From: Haliotis asinina
Taxonomy: Eukaryota; Mollusca; Gastropoda; Lepetellida; Haliotidae
Assembly: GCF_037392515.1 (NCBI RefSeq)
Contig: NC_090288.1
Span: 19,252,969 to 19,316,968 of the forward strand
DNA: 64,000 nt
Direction: 5' to 3'
Below are positions 11,852 through 23,522 of this stretch, piece after piece (within the stretch, counting starts at the first letter, position 1; the number at the start of each line of letters is the position of its first letter). The notes beneath the pieces are model-generated. The model searched no databases and was not told where the DNA came from. It saw only the letters and a list, made by a program, of their open reading frames with translations. The translations under genes were made by a program, and so were the position numbers.

Positions 11852-14800
11852 CTACAACAAACAATAGGTTAAGTTATCGTAATCAGCTTGTTTTGATAAG
11901 GAGAGAACTCGTCAACAAAGACATGTAGAGGAGTTTGTAAGAGTGCGTGTTTATTGTGTGGCTTGTCACTAACTTACTATCTGTATCATGGCTCCATGTA
12001 AATGAGGCAAAACCACGGAAAGAATAGTCTTAAAATGATGGTTTCCTAACCTCATGCTTATGCATATTGCATAATCATTTCCCTTTCCAAAACTACTTCC
12101 ATTCCCTTCCACGCTGCTTCCCAACCCAACCCCATCCTCTCCCTTCCCAAGCCCATCCCCTTCCTCTCCCTTCTCAACCCCATCCCCTTCCTGTCCCTTC
12201 TCAACCCCATCCCTTTCCTCTTCGCTTCCCAACCCCTTCCCCTTTCACTCCATTTCCCAACCCCATCCTTTCCTCTTCCAAATCCCTCCCAACATTATTC
12301 ACTAAGTCAGTGTACTGTCCCCGAAATTTTTACCTTGCCCACTAGATATATAAAACCTAAAACACAATAAATATCAAAACTGATCTTTATTAATCGCTGA
12401 ACACATGGAAAATGCTTTTGTAAATCATGATCGAAATTGTGACGTCGGTTCATAAATTGACGATTGGAGTAGTGAGGAATGAAAGCCGATTAAATTATGG
12501 TGACGTCATATCAAATGGTGGACTACACGTGGTCACACGTAATCTCGTCTCGGGCGTGACATCTCGTATCTCTCCCGTCGAGGTCGGCGGTCATCAGTAG
12601 GAACTGAAAGACAATGAGAACAAAGTATTAACGACAAAGTCAATACTTAAGTTAATACTTCAATTACAATGATAATACTTCCTGCTGTTAAACAGTGAAT
12701 CAGACTCAGAAGAAACTAAGTTAATGCCGTCAAATCTCAGACAACAAAGCGGTAGGCAGGCAATAGGTAGAATAGCATTATTCTTAAGCACAGTCTCTTC
12801 TCCGATATTTGCACTACATCAGTGATCACAAGAAGCTTCGGGTTAGCAGGTTGCATGTGGTTGATGTGTTTCATGTCACGGAGACAGTTTGGGGCACCAG
12901 CCGGGGCTGAAGGGCTATAGGTGTAGATAATATAACACACACCAGAATTTAAACATGAAGTACTAATAGTCCATATTGTATTTGCCGCGTTGCCACGTGT
13001 ATCGCCAAAATATGTGTGTTGACACTAGATGACATACAACTATAGGACAAAAGACATTTAGCTATTTTTCGCAGGTAACCAAACACTCCGGAACATGAAA
13101 AGAACATATATATTACACATGGTTCTTTCCACACCGAAACAGATGATAACTTACCAGAAATGTTGGGTGGGCGCATTTCTTCCTTACTGTCCCCGACACG
13201 GCCCGTCAGTCATCCGATCATGTGTGCATTTTTAAGATGTGTATGTACGATGAAATGAACTAATTCACAAATTAATACTGTACCGCTAAAGTATCAGTGA
13301 GAGAATTTGTTAAAAAGGCATATTTGGAGAGGTTAATTTGTTGGTTGGTTGGGTCGGTAGATTGTGTGACGACGCAGCAGTATTCCAGCTATATTGCCGT
13401 CGTCTGTAAATAATCAGATCAGACAGTCCCAGGGGTCAACAGCATAAGCACAGATCTACGTAATTCGGATATGATGACATGTGTACCAAGTCAGTGAACC
13501 TGACCACCCGATCCCGAAAGTCGTCTCTGGTCGTATAACCATTCTGTTCCGAATCCTCACGGACTTATGTGGAGAGATATAAGTTCATTGGAAGCGAAGC
13601 ACTGGGTGGAACAGGTGATTTGAAACTTACTGTAAAGTGTACTGCTTGAGTCGGGAGTCGAGGGTGGGTTGTAGGAATGTTAGGGATGTTGTTGAGTCAT
13701 TTATATCTCGTATGACAACATTTGGTAAAGCTGACTTTCCCAAAGTAATCAGTCACAGTACACAAGGAATGTGCTTCTTCTTCATTCACAGAAATATCTT
13801 AGCTGAATGTTATCGATAAACATAAATTCTGGAGCTATATATCCCATATCATTTGAAAGGCCAAATCTCAGGTTTCAATATGTCTTGAGTTGCAATATTG
13901 TGCTATATTTATGACCAAGGTCGTACTATTATCCTACACATGTTCATACGACTAAGCAGGGAAACCCTCGAAACCTTCAGTGTGAATCTGGAATTCGCTT
14001 TAATGCCCTGAATATGTGACCGTGCTCCACACTCACGCTATAGGAACGATGTGTGAAACCATCATCACGCAGTCAATGAACGTCCAAATAAACTGAATTA
14101 TGCTCCAATATTCTGGACAATCGTAACGCTACCCATAACAGCATACATAACCCTACAACGGGTAACTGTAGGTGTGAATCATTCAGATTTATGATTTAAA
14201 TAGAAAATCACTAGTAAACAGACACAAATCATTTTTGGAATGAAGGTTATCATGTAAAGTTCATCCCCTGTGGTATTGGTGCTTGAGTAACAAACTATTT
14301 ACCTGTGGAGTAGACATTGTTCTCCGGGGGATACTTCTGGGCTTCGGCTTCTAGGTTCTTTTTGCGTTGCTTCACAACACAGTATATGGCGATGGCAATG
14401 ACCGCAAGGAGCAGCAGGCCGCCGGCAATACTCAGCCCGACAATGGCGCCAACTGACAACGGCGAACTGTTGAAGTCTGACATGGTGCGTTCAAAGTCAA
14501 TGTCAGGACCTATGGAAGAATAAACATAGTCAGACAACACTGAAATCGACCGATACAACAACAATATTCCAACACTCCGGGTCGTAATAAACCAAGCTGA
14601 ATGTCTGAAACATTGTCTAGATTTCTTTTCGAGTTCAGTAAGAAACTGTGTTATGTTCTGAAAACTTGCATCAGTCTACATGAATTCCCAGAGGGTCCTG
14701 TTAGGTTTAACCAGACACTAGAGGATTTAAGAGCTGTAAGGAGTGGAAAGTGATCATTCTTGAGAAACACCATCTCTACAAATGAAACACATACATGGGT

Positions 14801-17800
14801 CATATTCATAGTCCATTACTGGTGTGTTCCACTTGAGCCTTCTCCTCTGCAAATGGCTACTAGGTGGCTTAAGTCTGTCTACTCGGAACAAACGGACAGC
14901 GCACACTTTTTAGAACGTGATGTATCTAGTGGGGATTTGTATTTTAAGCTCACAGAAATACCAACACTTCAAAGAAAGCGCTCTCTTTCCGGTGAATGTC
15001 AAACACAGGTGAAAAAAACTCTTCACGTCACATTCAAATATCCACGTTAAACCTTGAACTCATGGAAGTATTTTGTATTCGTCAAAACTAACACTGTATG
15101 CTTCAGCGAAATATCAAATACCTGTCTCCATGCTTAAGTGTTGTTGAGCCAGGATGTCTCAGGGAAGATATGAGACTCCTACTGCTTCTTCACAAGAAAG
15201 GGCGTGGCCCGCTCATTTTACCTATTTTGCATCGCATGGTTGTTCCCAGAGACAATGAATACAACCGCGTTAGAAGTATAATAGCTAACAAAATGGGTTT
15301 TTACTTGAACACGAATTACCTTGGTCAGTTGTCAAAAAGATGGTGTAGCGGAAGTAAACAGATGATGGCGACTGTTTCACAAGACGTATCCTCAATACGT
15401 TTCCACGGGAGTCGAATTTGTCAGGGGGCGATTCACACTTAAGAGTCCGCTGAAATAGAACAATAGGATTGTGTGGGACAGATAGAGATAGGGATACACA
15501 TGTTAAATACACTTTCATTATATAATATACAGTGCTATATAGTTAGTAGTCACAAATCCAATACCGCGAGGCAACCATTACATCCTGTTGTGGCAGTTTG
15601 AACAAAACGAGTTCAGCGTGTTCTGCAAAAGGGTGACTATACATGAAGTGAATAAAAGGACGAGAATAATTGGGGAAAAAGACATTTTCTCAAATATATA
15701 TCTTAAGGTATAAATATAGATTAGGGAAAGAGATTAGTTGAAAACTAAAGAGCTATCAATGAAACGGGAAAATATAACTACAATATTATTCCATGACACA
15801 CTGGCATCTGGAATAAAGGCAAAAGCATAGAATGAAAACTGTACACATTTCACCAACAACTGCGCATGCACCGACGGAGCATGTTAATCAGCAAAGCATT
15901 TCATTCATTGACAGCGTCCTGGCAGCCTATTTCTGTTAAATAGTCTACGTTAATACAAACTGCAATTTATCCAAGCAGATGGTGCACGGAGCTTTACGCC
16001 ACTCAGTGACGTCACACAAGCCAATGGCGATGACCTTGACCCGAAACACAAAATAGCAACAAACATTTAAATATATAAACAAATATACAAGTAGAGGTGG
16101 GTGGAGACGTGAGGACGGTAACAGCTACTTGGTCACGTGATCATAATCATACAACAACTAACTGGAAAATTTGAAGATCGGCGTTTGACATTATTATCCG
16201 ATTCTTGAAAGCACGTATGACCCACCTACAAAAGGCTGGCTTTGTTGCTGAGTATGCAAAGAAAAATATTTGAGAACACGCGATCGATTTTATTTCACAA
16301 GATGATATAAAAAGCGTGGACTTATTTCACAAGATAATATAAAAAGCGTGGACTTCCGTTGTTTCATGCGCAGTTGTATCTAAATCCTCACATGTCCTCC
16401 TCCTCTACTTACACTGGGTTTGGTCATGTGGGTTCCACTGTCGAAGATTTGCAAGACCGTTCCACAGTCAAAGATGGTGATGTCCGTTACGTAGATGCGA
16501 AGACGGCGATTGGGGTCTGTTCGGACCTCAATAACGCACTTATCTCGCGTTGCCGTCCCCCCGGGCACCTGTGGGGGGTTTGCATACACCCGCATGATGT
16601 CAGTGTCGTCTAGGACGTATGGGCCTATCTTGTCACAATCTGCGCTCTCCATGTCAGCTGCAACCAAAACATGACACTGGACTAACGAGGAGGCTTCTGT
16701 TGTCAGAACTGGCCCGTTCTGCAGACTTACTCCAAAATGGTGTGTCATAACAAAATCATTAATTAATTACCGTGAAAGAGATTGGGTCGGTATCGCCAGG
16801 TGATCTTTTTTGCAGGTTCTGCGTATAGAAATGAATTTGGTTTACCGATCTACAGTGTTTGTGTTAACTGTGCAGCTTCTGTCCTCAGACTGTGATTGTT
16901 GCATTGCTATCACCTGTGCTTATGTTTTCTGCATTGGTTTGACCTAAGCAAATGTGTCCTACATTGGTTTGACCTGAGTCCATGTGCCATGCTCCGGTTT
17001 GACCTGAGCCCATGTTTCCTGCATTGGTTTTACCTGAGCCCATGTTTCCTACGTTTGTTTTACCTGAGCTCGTTTCCTGCATTGGTTTGACCTGAGCTCA
17101 TGTTTCCTGCATTGGTTTGACCTGAGCCCATTGTCGTTACTTGTGACTTGTGACTTGTTACTGACGTCGCTTGTGACGTTACATTGTTTATCCCTGTGCC
17201 CTTCATTCTTTCATTGCGATTATTTATGTCTATGTTTCCTGCAAGGACATCACGTGTGCATGTGTCTCTTGCATTATGTAACCTCCTTCAGTGATTCTAA
17301 TTTCCGTTCAACTTTCCGTCGGCGTGGTGGGCCAGTTAAGCTGAAACTGGTATCGTGTAGTTCATGCATCATCTCCACATCCTCCTTGTCATGGCTAAAT
17401 AATGGGAGTGATAGTATCAACAGCATTCATAATTAGGACATGGTTGGCAAGTACAAATCTGCCCTTGTCACTGATCTGAGTACCGCAGACGTACCGCAGA
17501 TTTAACACAGGGAGAGGCGCTCGGAAATGCCATACGAATGTCACACTGAGGTTTATTATGAGAGTAGTGCATGGTCCGCTTTGTGCATGGAGCACTCAAG
17601 TCAAGGCATACAGTCCGTCTTCGTATCTTTGAGTCTGTCCCTGTTTCAGTGTAGCAGACAACGCATCAGATAGCAAACTATAATTTAAGTCATAGACGAA
17701 AACGGGGGAAAACATGGGGAACTGACATGTTTAGATAAGAAGCCTACAGACTGGAAACATAAAGCCAATTCTAAAGTGTTCTCGTGTACGTTCTTGCGAG

Positions 17801-20800
17801 ATAACACAGCACAGGTCAGGTGAGAATGACTCACGTGTCCTACTTCCCCGTTATCAGCTATATATTCCAGGTCTACACGTCGTGTTGGTTTGCACGGTCG
17901 CGGGCAAAGGGACAGTTATAACCAGCTCGGGGTACACAGCACACTGGATACAAAAGGCCCAGTACACGGGCTAGTGGTGACAAAGGGGACAGTATAGCCG
18001 GCTCGGGGTACACGGGGCAGTGGTGACAAAGGGACCAGTAGAGTCAGCTCGGAGTACTCGGGGCAGTGGTGACAAAGGGGCCAGTATAGCCAGTGGGACC
18101 AGTATAGTCAGCTCGGGGTACACGGGGTAGTGGTGACAAAGGGGGCAGTATAGCCAGTGGGACCAGATTAGTCAGCTCGAAGTACACGGGGCAGTGGTGA
18201 CAAAGGGGCCAATATAGCCAGTGGGTCCAGTATAGTCAGCTCGGAGTACTTGGGGCAGTGGTGACAAAGGGGCCAGTATAGCCAATGGGACCAGATTAGT
18301 CAGTTCGGAGTACTCGGGGCAGTGGTGACAAAGGGGCCAGTATAGCCAGCTCGGGGTATACGGGGCAGTGGTGACAAAGGGGACAGTATAGCCAGTGGGA
18401 CCAGTATAGCCAGCTCGGGGTACACGGCACAGTGGTGACAAAGAGGCCGGTATAGCCAGTTCGGAGTACTCGGGGCAGTGGTGACAAAGGAGCCAGTATA
18501 GCCAGTGGGACCAGTAAAGTCAGCTCGGAGTACTCGGGGCAGTGGTGACAAAGGGGCCAGTATAGCCAGTGGGACCACTGTAGTCAGCTCGGAGTACTCG
18601 GGGCAGTGGTGACAAAGGGGCCAGTATAGCCTACTCGGGGTACACAAGGCAGTGGTGACAAAGGGGCCAGTATAGCCTACTCGGGGTACACAAGGCAGTG
18701 GTGACAAAGGGGCCAGTATAGCTTACTCGGGGTACACGGCACAGTGGTGACAAAGGGGCCAGTATAGCCTACTCGGGGTACACGGCACAGTGGGAGACAA
18801 AGGGGCCAGTATAGCCGACCGTAACAAGGTCGGCAGTGCATGATTATCGCCGACGAGAAGGCACTGGAACGTAACGCCTAGCCCAGTGGAGATACAGATT
18901 AGAATTGGCTGACACATGTCATCGTATCCTATTTGCGTAGATCGATGCCCATTGTCGGTCCACACTCGATTACTTAAAGACCGTCGACATATAGCTGGAA
19001 TACTGCTGAATGAGACGATAAACAACAACGAACCAACAACCACTTGGACCCGTAATATGTCTACTAAAGAGCGTCTGTTCATGTTCTCGGACAGGCAGTG
19101 GTGCACCAGAGATCAACAAGCCGCCAATATGACCAGACATGGGGTAGGTCGTCAGGTGGAATGACAGGCAATAAATGCCGAGGGCAACCATAGTATGCCA
19201 TCTAGATGTCGTGCAGGTAGGACACACCAGATACTGATGACCATACCCAAATCCATTTACAAAGACGCATCCCTCATTACACCTGCGATGTGATCATTTC
19301 AGCACTTCTCGTATTTTTTGGCCAAAGTAGTATCATACTACTCAAGTTACATGACTTGGTAGGCAATAAGCCTTCTGTGAAGTCCTGTTGAGGCATGTCT
19401 ACATGAATGTGGCACGTGGATGACATGGACACAGTAATTACATGTATATTACCTGTCAGATGCAGATGAATACCTTTTATTCATGAGTCGTATGTAAGTC
19501 ATCAACATTCCCAGAACAAGCGACCTGTTTCCTGGTTTGTGGTTTGTAGGTCTGTATTTACTTGCTGCTTCAGCAGGTATTCAGGGTTCAGCCACAGGCC
19601 GAGGTCATACTAACCCCAGCCCATAAAACATGTCTCTCAGTTGATGAGTTTCAATGAAGGTATATGTGATAATTTACAAAACCACCTGTATCCTCGTTAT
19701 GTCATTGTGAACAGTAAAGGGGATGCAGTGCACGTAAAGGTGATTTAACCGTGTCCGATATTTCCGTTATTACTCAGCCTGCTCACAGTACTCGGATATC
19801 CCTAATGACGTATCTCCTCCTCCTCCTCCTCCACAGGCTGGTGTACACGTAACTATACTACATCCAATATAGCAGTTTGGAGGTCTCGTTTGGGACTAAC
19901 TAAGGGAGTTGTTGCAGCCCACCAGTGACCTGGCCTAGTCTGGTAAATGACAGCATGAGCAAAGCTCAAGGCGTCAATAAGTGCCCGTTAATCATAGAGC
20001 AAGACCAAACGCTACTAATAAAGAACTATTATCTCACTGGCGCCACGAAATCTGCACACGACAGACACGGGCTACTGAATAACGCAATATAGATGACTGC
20101 TATATTTTATACAGTCAAGTGCAGGTGAGCCGTATCATTGCATTCCCCATCCATTCTGTAATCACATCCGGCTGTGGTGAAAGTATGTGTGTAGCTCTGT
20201 AGCAGAAAGTTGAATGGATTCAGTGACTGACTGCACCATCATGACGTTCATGGATACCGGTCTCCTGCATTGCTGACTGTCTCCACTACTTCACTTTGCT
20301 TAGAAGACGTGAACATTTCTTTCTTTTAGTGTTATAACACATTCTCAGGCGTAACTAGTAACTGGTTATGCAGATCCCTGTTCACCCCTAACAATGGATA
20401 CTGACAGTCTCCAACCGTGCAGACTTCACAATACAGTATCAATACTTTACTGAATGGCGATGCTATTAATATCCCATGCTATCAAACTATATTAACAAGA
20501 TATGTGAATATCATTTAAAGGGGGCCATCAAATTGTGAAAATGGAAACCCCCATTTTAAGCTGTGGACCAACAATATTGTTACGCGAGAACTCCGTGTCT
20601 GATTACTATGTGGGGTCGGATAACAAGGAATTAACTCTTTCATATCAATATAACACGTCACATATAAATACTGCCATAAATTATTAGACACTTGTACAGG
20701 AGTGGGGAATAACAGTCCCAAGGGTAAATCTGGGTGATGACCACAACGTGGTATAAATCATTAATGGAGATTAAAACCTGTCTTATTTACCCCAGGCGGT

Positions 20801-21886
20801 AACAGCCTTGGCTTTCTGAATGTCCTCTAATGAACACCGATGTGTGGCAATTAGCAGTAGCTGCCCCTACACAAGGGTGCCCCCTCCCATGGGTCAGGTC
20901 CTGACGGAGGTCTGAATAACGCCCTTCACAATCTGTTTACCTCACCTTGAGTTTACTTCACAGTGACTACCCTATGTAATCCTTTGGCTGACTAGTAGCG
21001 TGTATCGTAAGTCTGCACATATACCGAGGTTTGTATTCACGGCTTTCTAACAATCATTTATGCGTGCATGCCATGCCCTTTGATGAAAAGTTGAGATTTA
21101 AGGAGGGCAGTTCGACTGCGCCATGTTAAATGATTCTTGTTATCGTGATGGAAGGCAGACTGCAACAGTCAACACATGGTGAAACAGTTCCCCGAAATCC
21201 GAGTCTGTTTGATAGCAAGTGCAGTGCAAATGTTGTGAAATATCGTGATCCACACCATGCATGGGTAAGGCAAAGGTAGCTTGGACAGACATCGGCTCCC
21301 TTTGAGCATACTGATGCTCATAGGAAGATATTAGGGCTTCGAACCTACTGAACATTACTGATTATACATCTGCTAGCCGTGTGTACGTTTGTTACCACAA
21401 TTTAGTCACTATTTAACATGAACATTGCCACTTGTATCAAACAAGGTCTTTGATGGGATAAGTGAAGAAGTGCCTCCGAGTCTTCAGTATATCACTCTCA
21501 GCTAGACAATGAAGTACATGTATATGCATTATCGTGAGCATGATCCAATCAACACCAAAACAGATAATCCCCAGATGTACAGCTGATGGTTTATCAGTGT
21601 TACTGCCCTGTGCTGATGACTGGTGGGATGTTATCTGGACAACACATGGTATGATCATGCCTATGGTATGTACACAAGCAAATACCATAAATGACATCGA
21701 CAACTCTTGATGAAGAACTTATGAATGGTGTTGTGTTATTATTTTTAGGTATAAGCATTTTGTTTCTAGTTCATACATGTTCTTTGTTTTGACGATGAAA
21801 TGAAAGTAGAATATCTGCCTGTCCATTCCAGACACAACTAATAATTACAGAGTATCACCTCTCTTTCTCTCTCTCTCTCTGTATAT

Positions 21887-21948
<62 letters not shown>

Positions 21949-22610
21949 CTAGAGCAGACATCAGTGTTCACATACTGCACGTCTCATTGCAGCAACATCA
22001 GCACCATATCATTCAAGGACTTGTTCTGGTCATACCTACTGAACAGGGTCACAGGCATATATTGGGATAAAGATTCAGTTAAAATTAAATACAACATGTA
22101 TGAAAATTATAGAAAGTGCACACTGAAACAAATACAAACCTTTTAAATATATGTTGTATAAACAAGTCCAGTAGTAGGGTTGATGAACACATTCTCTGGT
22201 CAGGTTCATGAGCATGTTCACACTGCATAGGTCATTGGTAGATTATACATTTCCATGAAACCATGAGTAACATAACTCACAGCATATTCGGCAATGACAC
22301 GTATGTATACAATTATACAGCACTCTCAACTCTAAATGTGAAACGACTGACATGGCTGCAGAGTTCCGCTGTCTTTGTTTCTCCTGATGATGCTCAGGCT
22401 TCCAGGGTGTGGACGAATGCTTAATGGTGTGTTAGGTTTGGGTTAGAGTATACTTGGCGAACTGTGTTACACTATATGTGTATGTGGAACATACAAACAC
22501 AACCATCTTTAAGTCTTACCTATCTGCGTCCAGGAAACAGACTGCCCCCTGGCTGTTATCAGCAGGACAGCAGGTAATATCCACAGCCATGGTTTCTGTT
22601 TGTCAGCCAT
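11058..22610 (-). CDS. Gene A: CUB-like single-pass membrane protein with Ser/Arg-rich cytoplasmic tail (5 coding exons)
   Basis: Five coding exons join in frame: 22610-22520, 16657-16413, 15449-15320, 14509-14303 and 11851-11058 (91+245+130+207+794 = 1467 nt, 488 residues plus stop). All introns are GT-AG with phases 1, 0, 1, 1. The order is signal peptide (residues 1 to about 22), CUB-like domain (about 32-156) with two cysteine pairs (C38/C71 and C95/C117), a juxtamembrane segment, a transmembrane helix (about 175-199) followed by KQRKK, then about 285 cytoplasmic residues rich in Ser, Arg, Gly and Asp, ending GSQV. The CUB call rests on cysteine spacing and the ITIFDCGTVLQIFDSG segment, which resembles the CUB C-x(n)-D-x-L-x-I-x-D-G strand. 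The calcium-binding acidic set is not evident. Likely a type I cell-surface receptor or adhesion protein; ligand unknown and no family name recognised. Paralogous to gene B. Confidence 0.82.
12080..12290. repeat. C/T-rich (polypyrimidine) low-complexity tract
   Basis: Irregular units of CCTTCCCAACCCCATCC type with strong strand asymmetry, in intron 4 of gene A. The minus strand spuriously encodes a GEEGDG-type peptide. Such purine/pyrimidine tracts can form triplex DNA, which is inference. Confidence 0.8.
12533..12603 (-). CDS. Possible alternative last exon of gene A (short tail)
   Basis: Inside the intron between the transmembrane exon and the RS-tail exon, an acceptor TTGTCTTTCAG is followed by a frame in the required phase. 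G from exon 4 plus TT gives Val, then 22 codons PTDDRRPRRERYEMSRPRRD plus YV and a TGA. Phase, acceptor quality and an Arg-rich tail ending in Val, like the long form, suggest a short isoform of about 247 residues. The C terminus RDYV has the pattern of a class III PDZ ligand. No transcript evidence is available here. Confidence 0.5.
13352..13560 (+). repeat. Interspersed SINE-like repeat, abalone type
   Basis: Contains GCAGTATTCCAGCTATAT, CTGTAAATAATC and CTGACCACCCGATCCCG in the order shared with the copies at 18.88 and 48.5 kb. I recall this family as abundant in Haliotis; the recollection is unchecked. It lies in intron 4 of gene A. Confidence 0.6.
14303..14509 (-). CDS. Gene A coding exon 4: transmembrane helix
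   Basis: Acceptor TTTATTCTTCCATAG and donor GTAAAT bound a 207-nt symmetric exon (phase 1 to 1, residues 156-225). It encodes an acidic juxtamembrane stretch, a helix of about 25 hydrophobic residues (VGAIVGLSIAGGLLLLAVIA and onward) and the stop-transfer KQRKK. GxxxG-like spacings in the helix could allow dimer packing, which is inference. Confidence 0.88.
15320..15449 (-). CDS. Gene A coding exon 3: second half of CUB-like domain
   Basis: Acceptor TTGTTCTATTTCAG and donor GTAATT bound a 130-nt exon, phase 0 in and phase 1 out (residues 113-156). It begins RTLKC and ends with the strand SSVYFRYTIFLTTDQ. C117 is 22 residues after C95, matching the C3-C4 pair of CUB domains. Gene B exon 3 is also 130 nt and begins RTLTC. 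Confidence 0.85.
16413..16657 (-). CDS. Gene A coding exon 2: first half of CUB-like domain
   Basis: Acceptor TTTTGGTTGCAG and donor GTAAGT bound a 245-nt exon, phase 1 in and phase 0 out, encoding residues 31-112. It carries C38, C71 and C95 and the beta-strand pattern RLRIYVTDITIFDCG typical of CUB domains. Intron 1 upstream is about 5.9 kb and holds most of the local minisatellites. Confidence 0.85.
16905..17130. repeat. About 30-bp minisatellite in gene A intron 1
   Basis: Seven to eight imperfect units containing CTGCATTGGTTTGACCTGAG and CCCATGTTTC. They start about 250 bp upstream of exon 2. Confidence 0.8.
17935..18825. repeat. GC-rich composite minisatellite in gene A intron 1
   Basis: Roughly 18-20 units of a 44-46 bp core (AGCTCGGGGTACACGGGGCA, GTGGTGACAAAGGGGCCAGT, ATAGCC), some extended by an 18-bp module GTGGGACCAGTATAGTCA to make 64-bp units. 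Near 18,620-18,790 the core appears alone as a homogeneous run with CTACTCGGGGTACACAAGGC. It produces long spurious minus-strand frames of repeated Pro/Thr/Tyr residues. Confidence 0.93.
18880..19045 (-). repeat. Interspersed SINE-like repeat, abalone type
   Basis: The minus strand reads AGCAGTATTCCAGCTATATG, then GTCTTTAAGTAATCGAGTGT, GCATCGATCTACGCAA and GATGACATGTGTCAGCCAA, the same order as the 13.4 and 48.5 kb copies. It sits right beside the GC-rich minisatellite in gene A intron 1. Confidence 0.6.
19050..21860. other. Gene A intron 1: nothing further recognised
   Basis: Only a short CTC trinucleotide run near 19,820 stands out. No frame with splice sites and recognisable content was found on either strand. 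Confidence 0.45.
21862..21948. repeat. Compound microsatellite (CT, GT, GA)
   Basis: A CT run, a short TATATGA spacer, then about 16 GT units and about 14 GA units, in gene A intron 1. Confidence 0.97.
22520..22610 (-). CDS. Gene A coding exon 1: signal peptide
   Basis: The ATG (CAT on the plus strand at 22608-22610) opens a 30-codon frame with a short lysine-containing start and a hydrophobic core (WLWILPAVLLITA) before ARGQS, a likely signal-peptidase region. The exon ends in phase 1 at a GTAAGA donor. The leftover G joins CT of the next exon to give Ala31. No other start fits a secreted N terminus as well. Confidence 0.8.
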
Positions 22611-23146
22611 CACTGTTCACAGGTAGACGTGACCTCGGCAAGAATGTGACCCCTGGTTTGTCGGTTTCACATGAGTGAGCGCAGCTATTCAAAAGTGGCT
22701 GCGCCTATTATGCTCCCACTCTACTTCCCCTGGACGCTGTTCACACCTGGGTAACTCACCTACAGGTGCTTGTCACGTTGCTACTGTTTGTCAGGCTGTA
22801 ATCCCAAGTGAGACATAAATAACCACATACATATTACGACGGCCGCAAAACAAACGAAACGAAGTAACAAAATACTCATTGTTTAAACGTAATGTACAAA
22901 TTATCGTGAAATATTCCAAGAAAACGATGATCAGTCATTAAGCGATTGATGAATTAAACTGAAAAGAGTTTTCAAGTAACATATACTCCCCTCCCCCTCC
23001 CCCTCTCCCCGGAACCAGTAACACTCAGTGAGTTAGTTAGCTGACCTGGATTTCCTTCAGGTAAGAAACTGGACATGAAACAATTAAGATAAGACAAACA
23101 AACAAGGTAATCAACACTACTGTATAATGAGCGAGGACACACTTAC

Positions 23147-23215
23147 CTCAACCAGGTTATCGTAATCCTTCAGAATTGATGAACGTCACAAAACAAACAG
23201 GACAAACAAAGTAAG
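23147..23215 (-). other. Possible 5' untranslated exon of gene A
   Basis: On the minus strand a strong donor (GAG followed by GTAAGTGTG) ends at 23147, about 540 bp upstream of the gene A start codon. A usable acceptor, AACAG, lies just before the ATG at about 22613. The 5' end of this exon is not defined; the boundary given is approximate. Confidence 0.3.
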
Positions 23216-23449
23216 CTTTCTAATCATCCGGTTGTGGTCGCGCCCGTCACAGCAAGAACGCAGTTATAGCACCACCTGGTGGACAGGTAACCAACCAGAC
23301 GGGACAGAAGGGCGACAACTCTTATGTTGTCATTGTATAAAAATCCAGTCCAGTGGGTCTGTTCTGTAGCAGGTGTAAATATATGTTTGCAATACCGTCT
23401 CATGTCTTCGTTGGACAAGCTTCAAATCCGTGTTTTCAAGTGAACCTCC

Positions 23450-23464
23450 CCCCCACCCCCACCC

Positions 23465-23505
<41 letters not shown>

Positions 23506-23522
23506 ATGTGTGTGTGTGTGTA
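23450..23522. repeat. Compound microsatellite (C-rich, CT, TA, GT)
   Basis: CCCCCACCCC, then CT repeats, TA repeats and GT repeats in succession, just upstream of gene A. Confidence 0.97.

Noticed and set aside
11969-12232. Acidic GEEGDG-type minus-strand frame
   Set aside because: Produced by the C/T-rich low-complexity tract.
12949-13176. Minus-strand stretch ending MRPPNIS with a good GTAAGT donor as a possible extra gene A exon
   Set aside because: The only plausible acceptor (GGGGACAG) gives phase 2, which does not join the phase-1 transmembrane exon.
18172-18707. Long minus-strand frames of repeated Pro/Thr/Tyr residues
   Set aside because: They are translations of the GC-rich minisatellite; all frames are open because the unit lacks stops, and there is no start or splice context.
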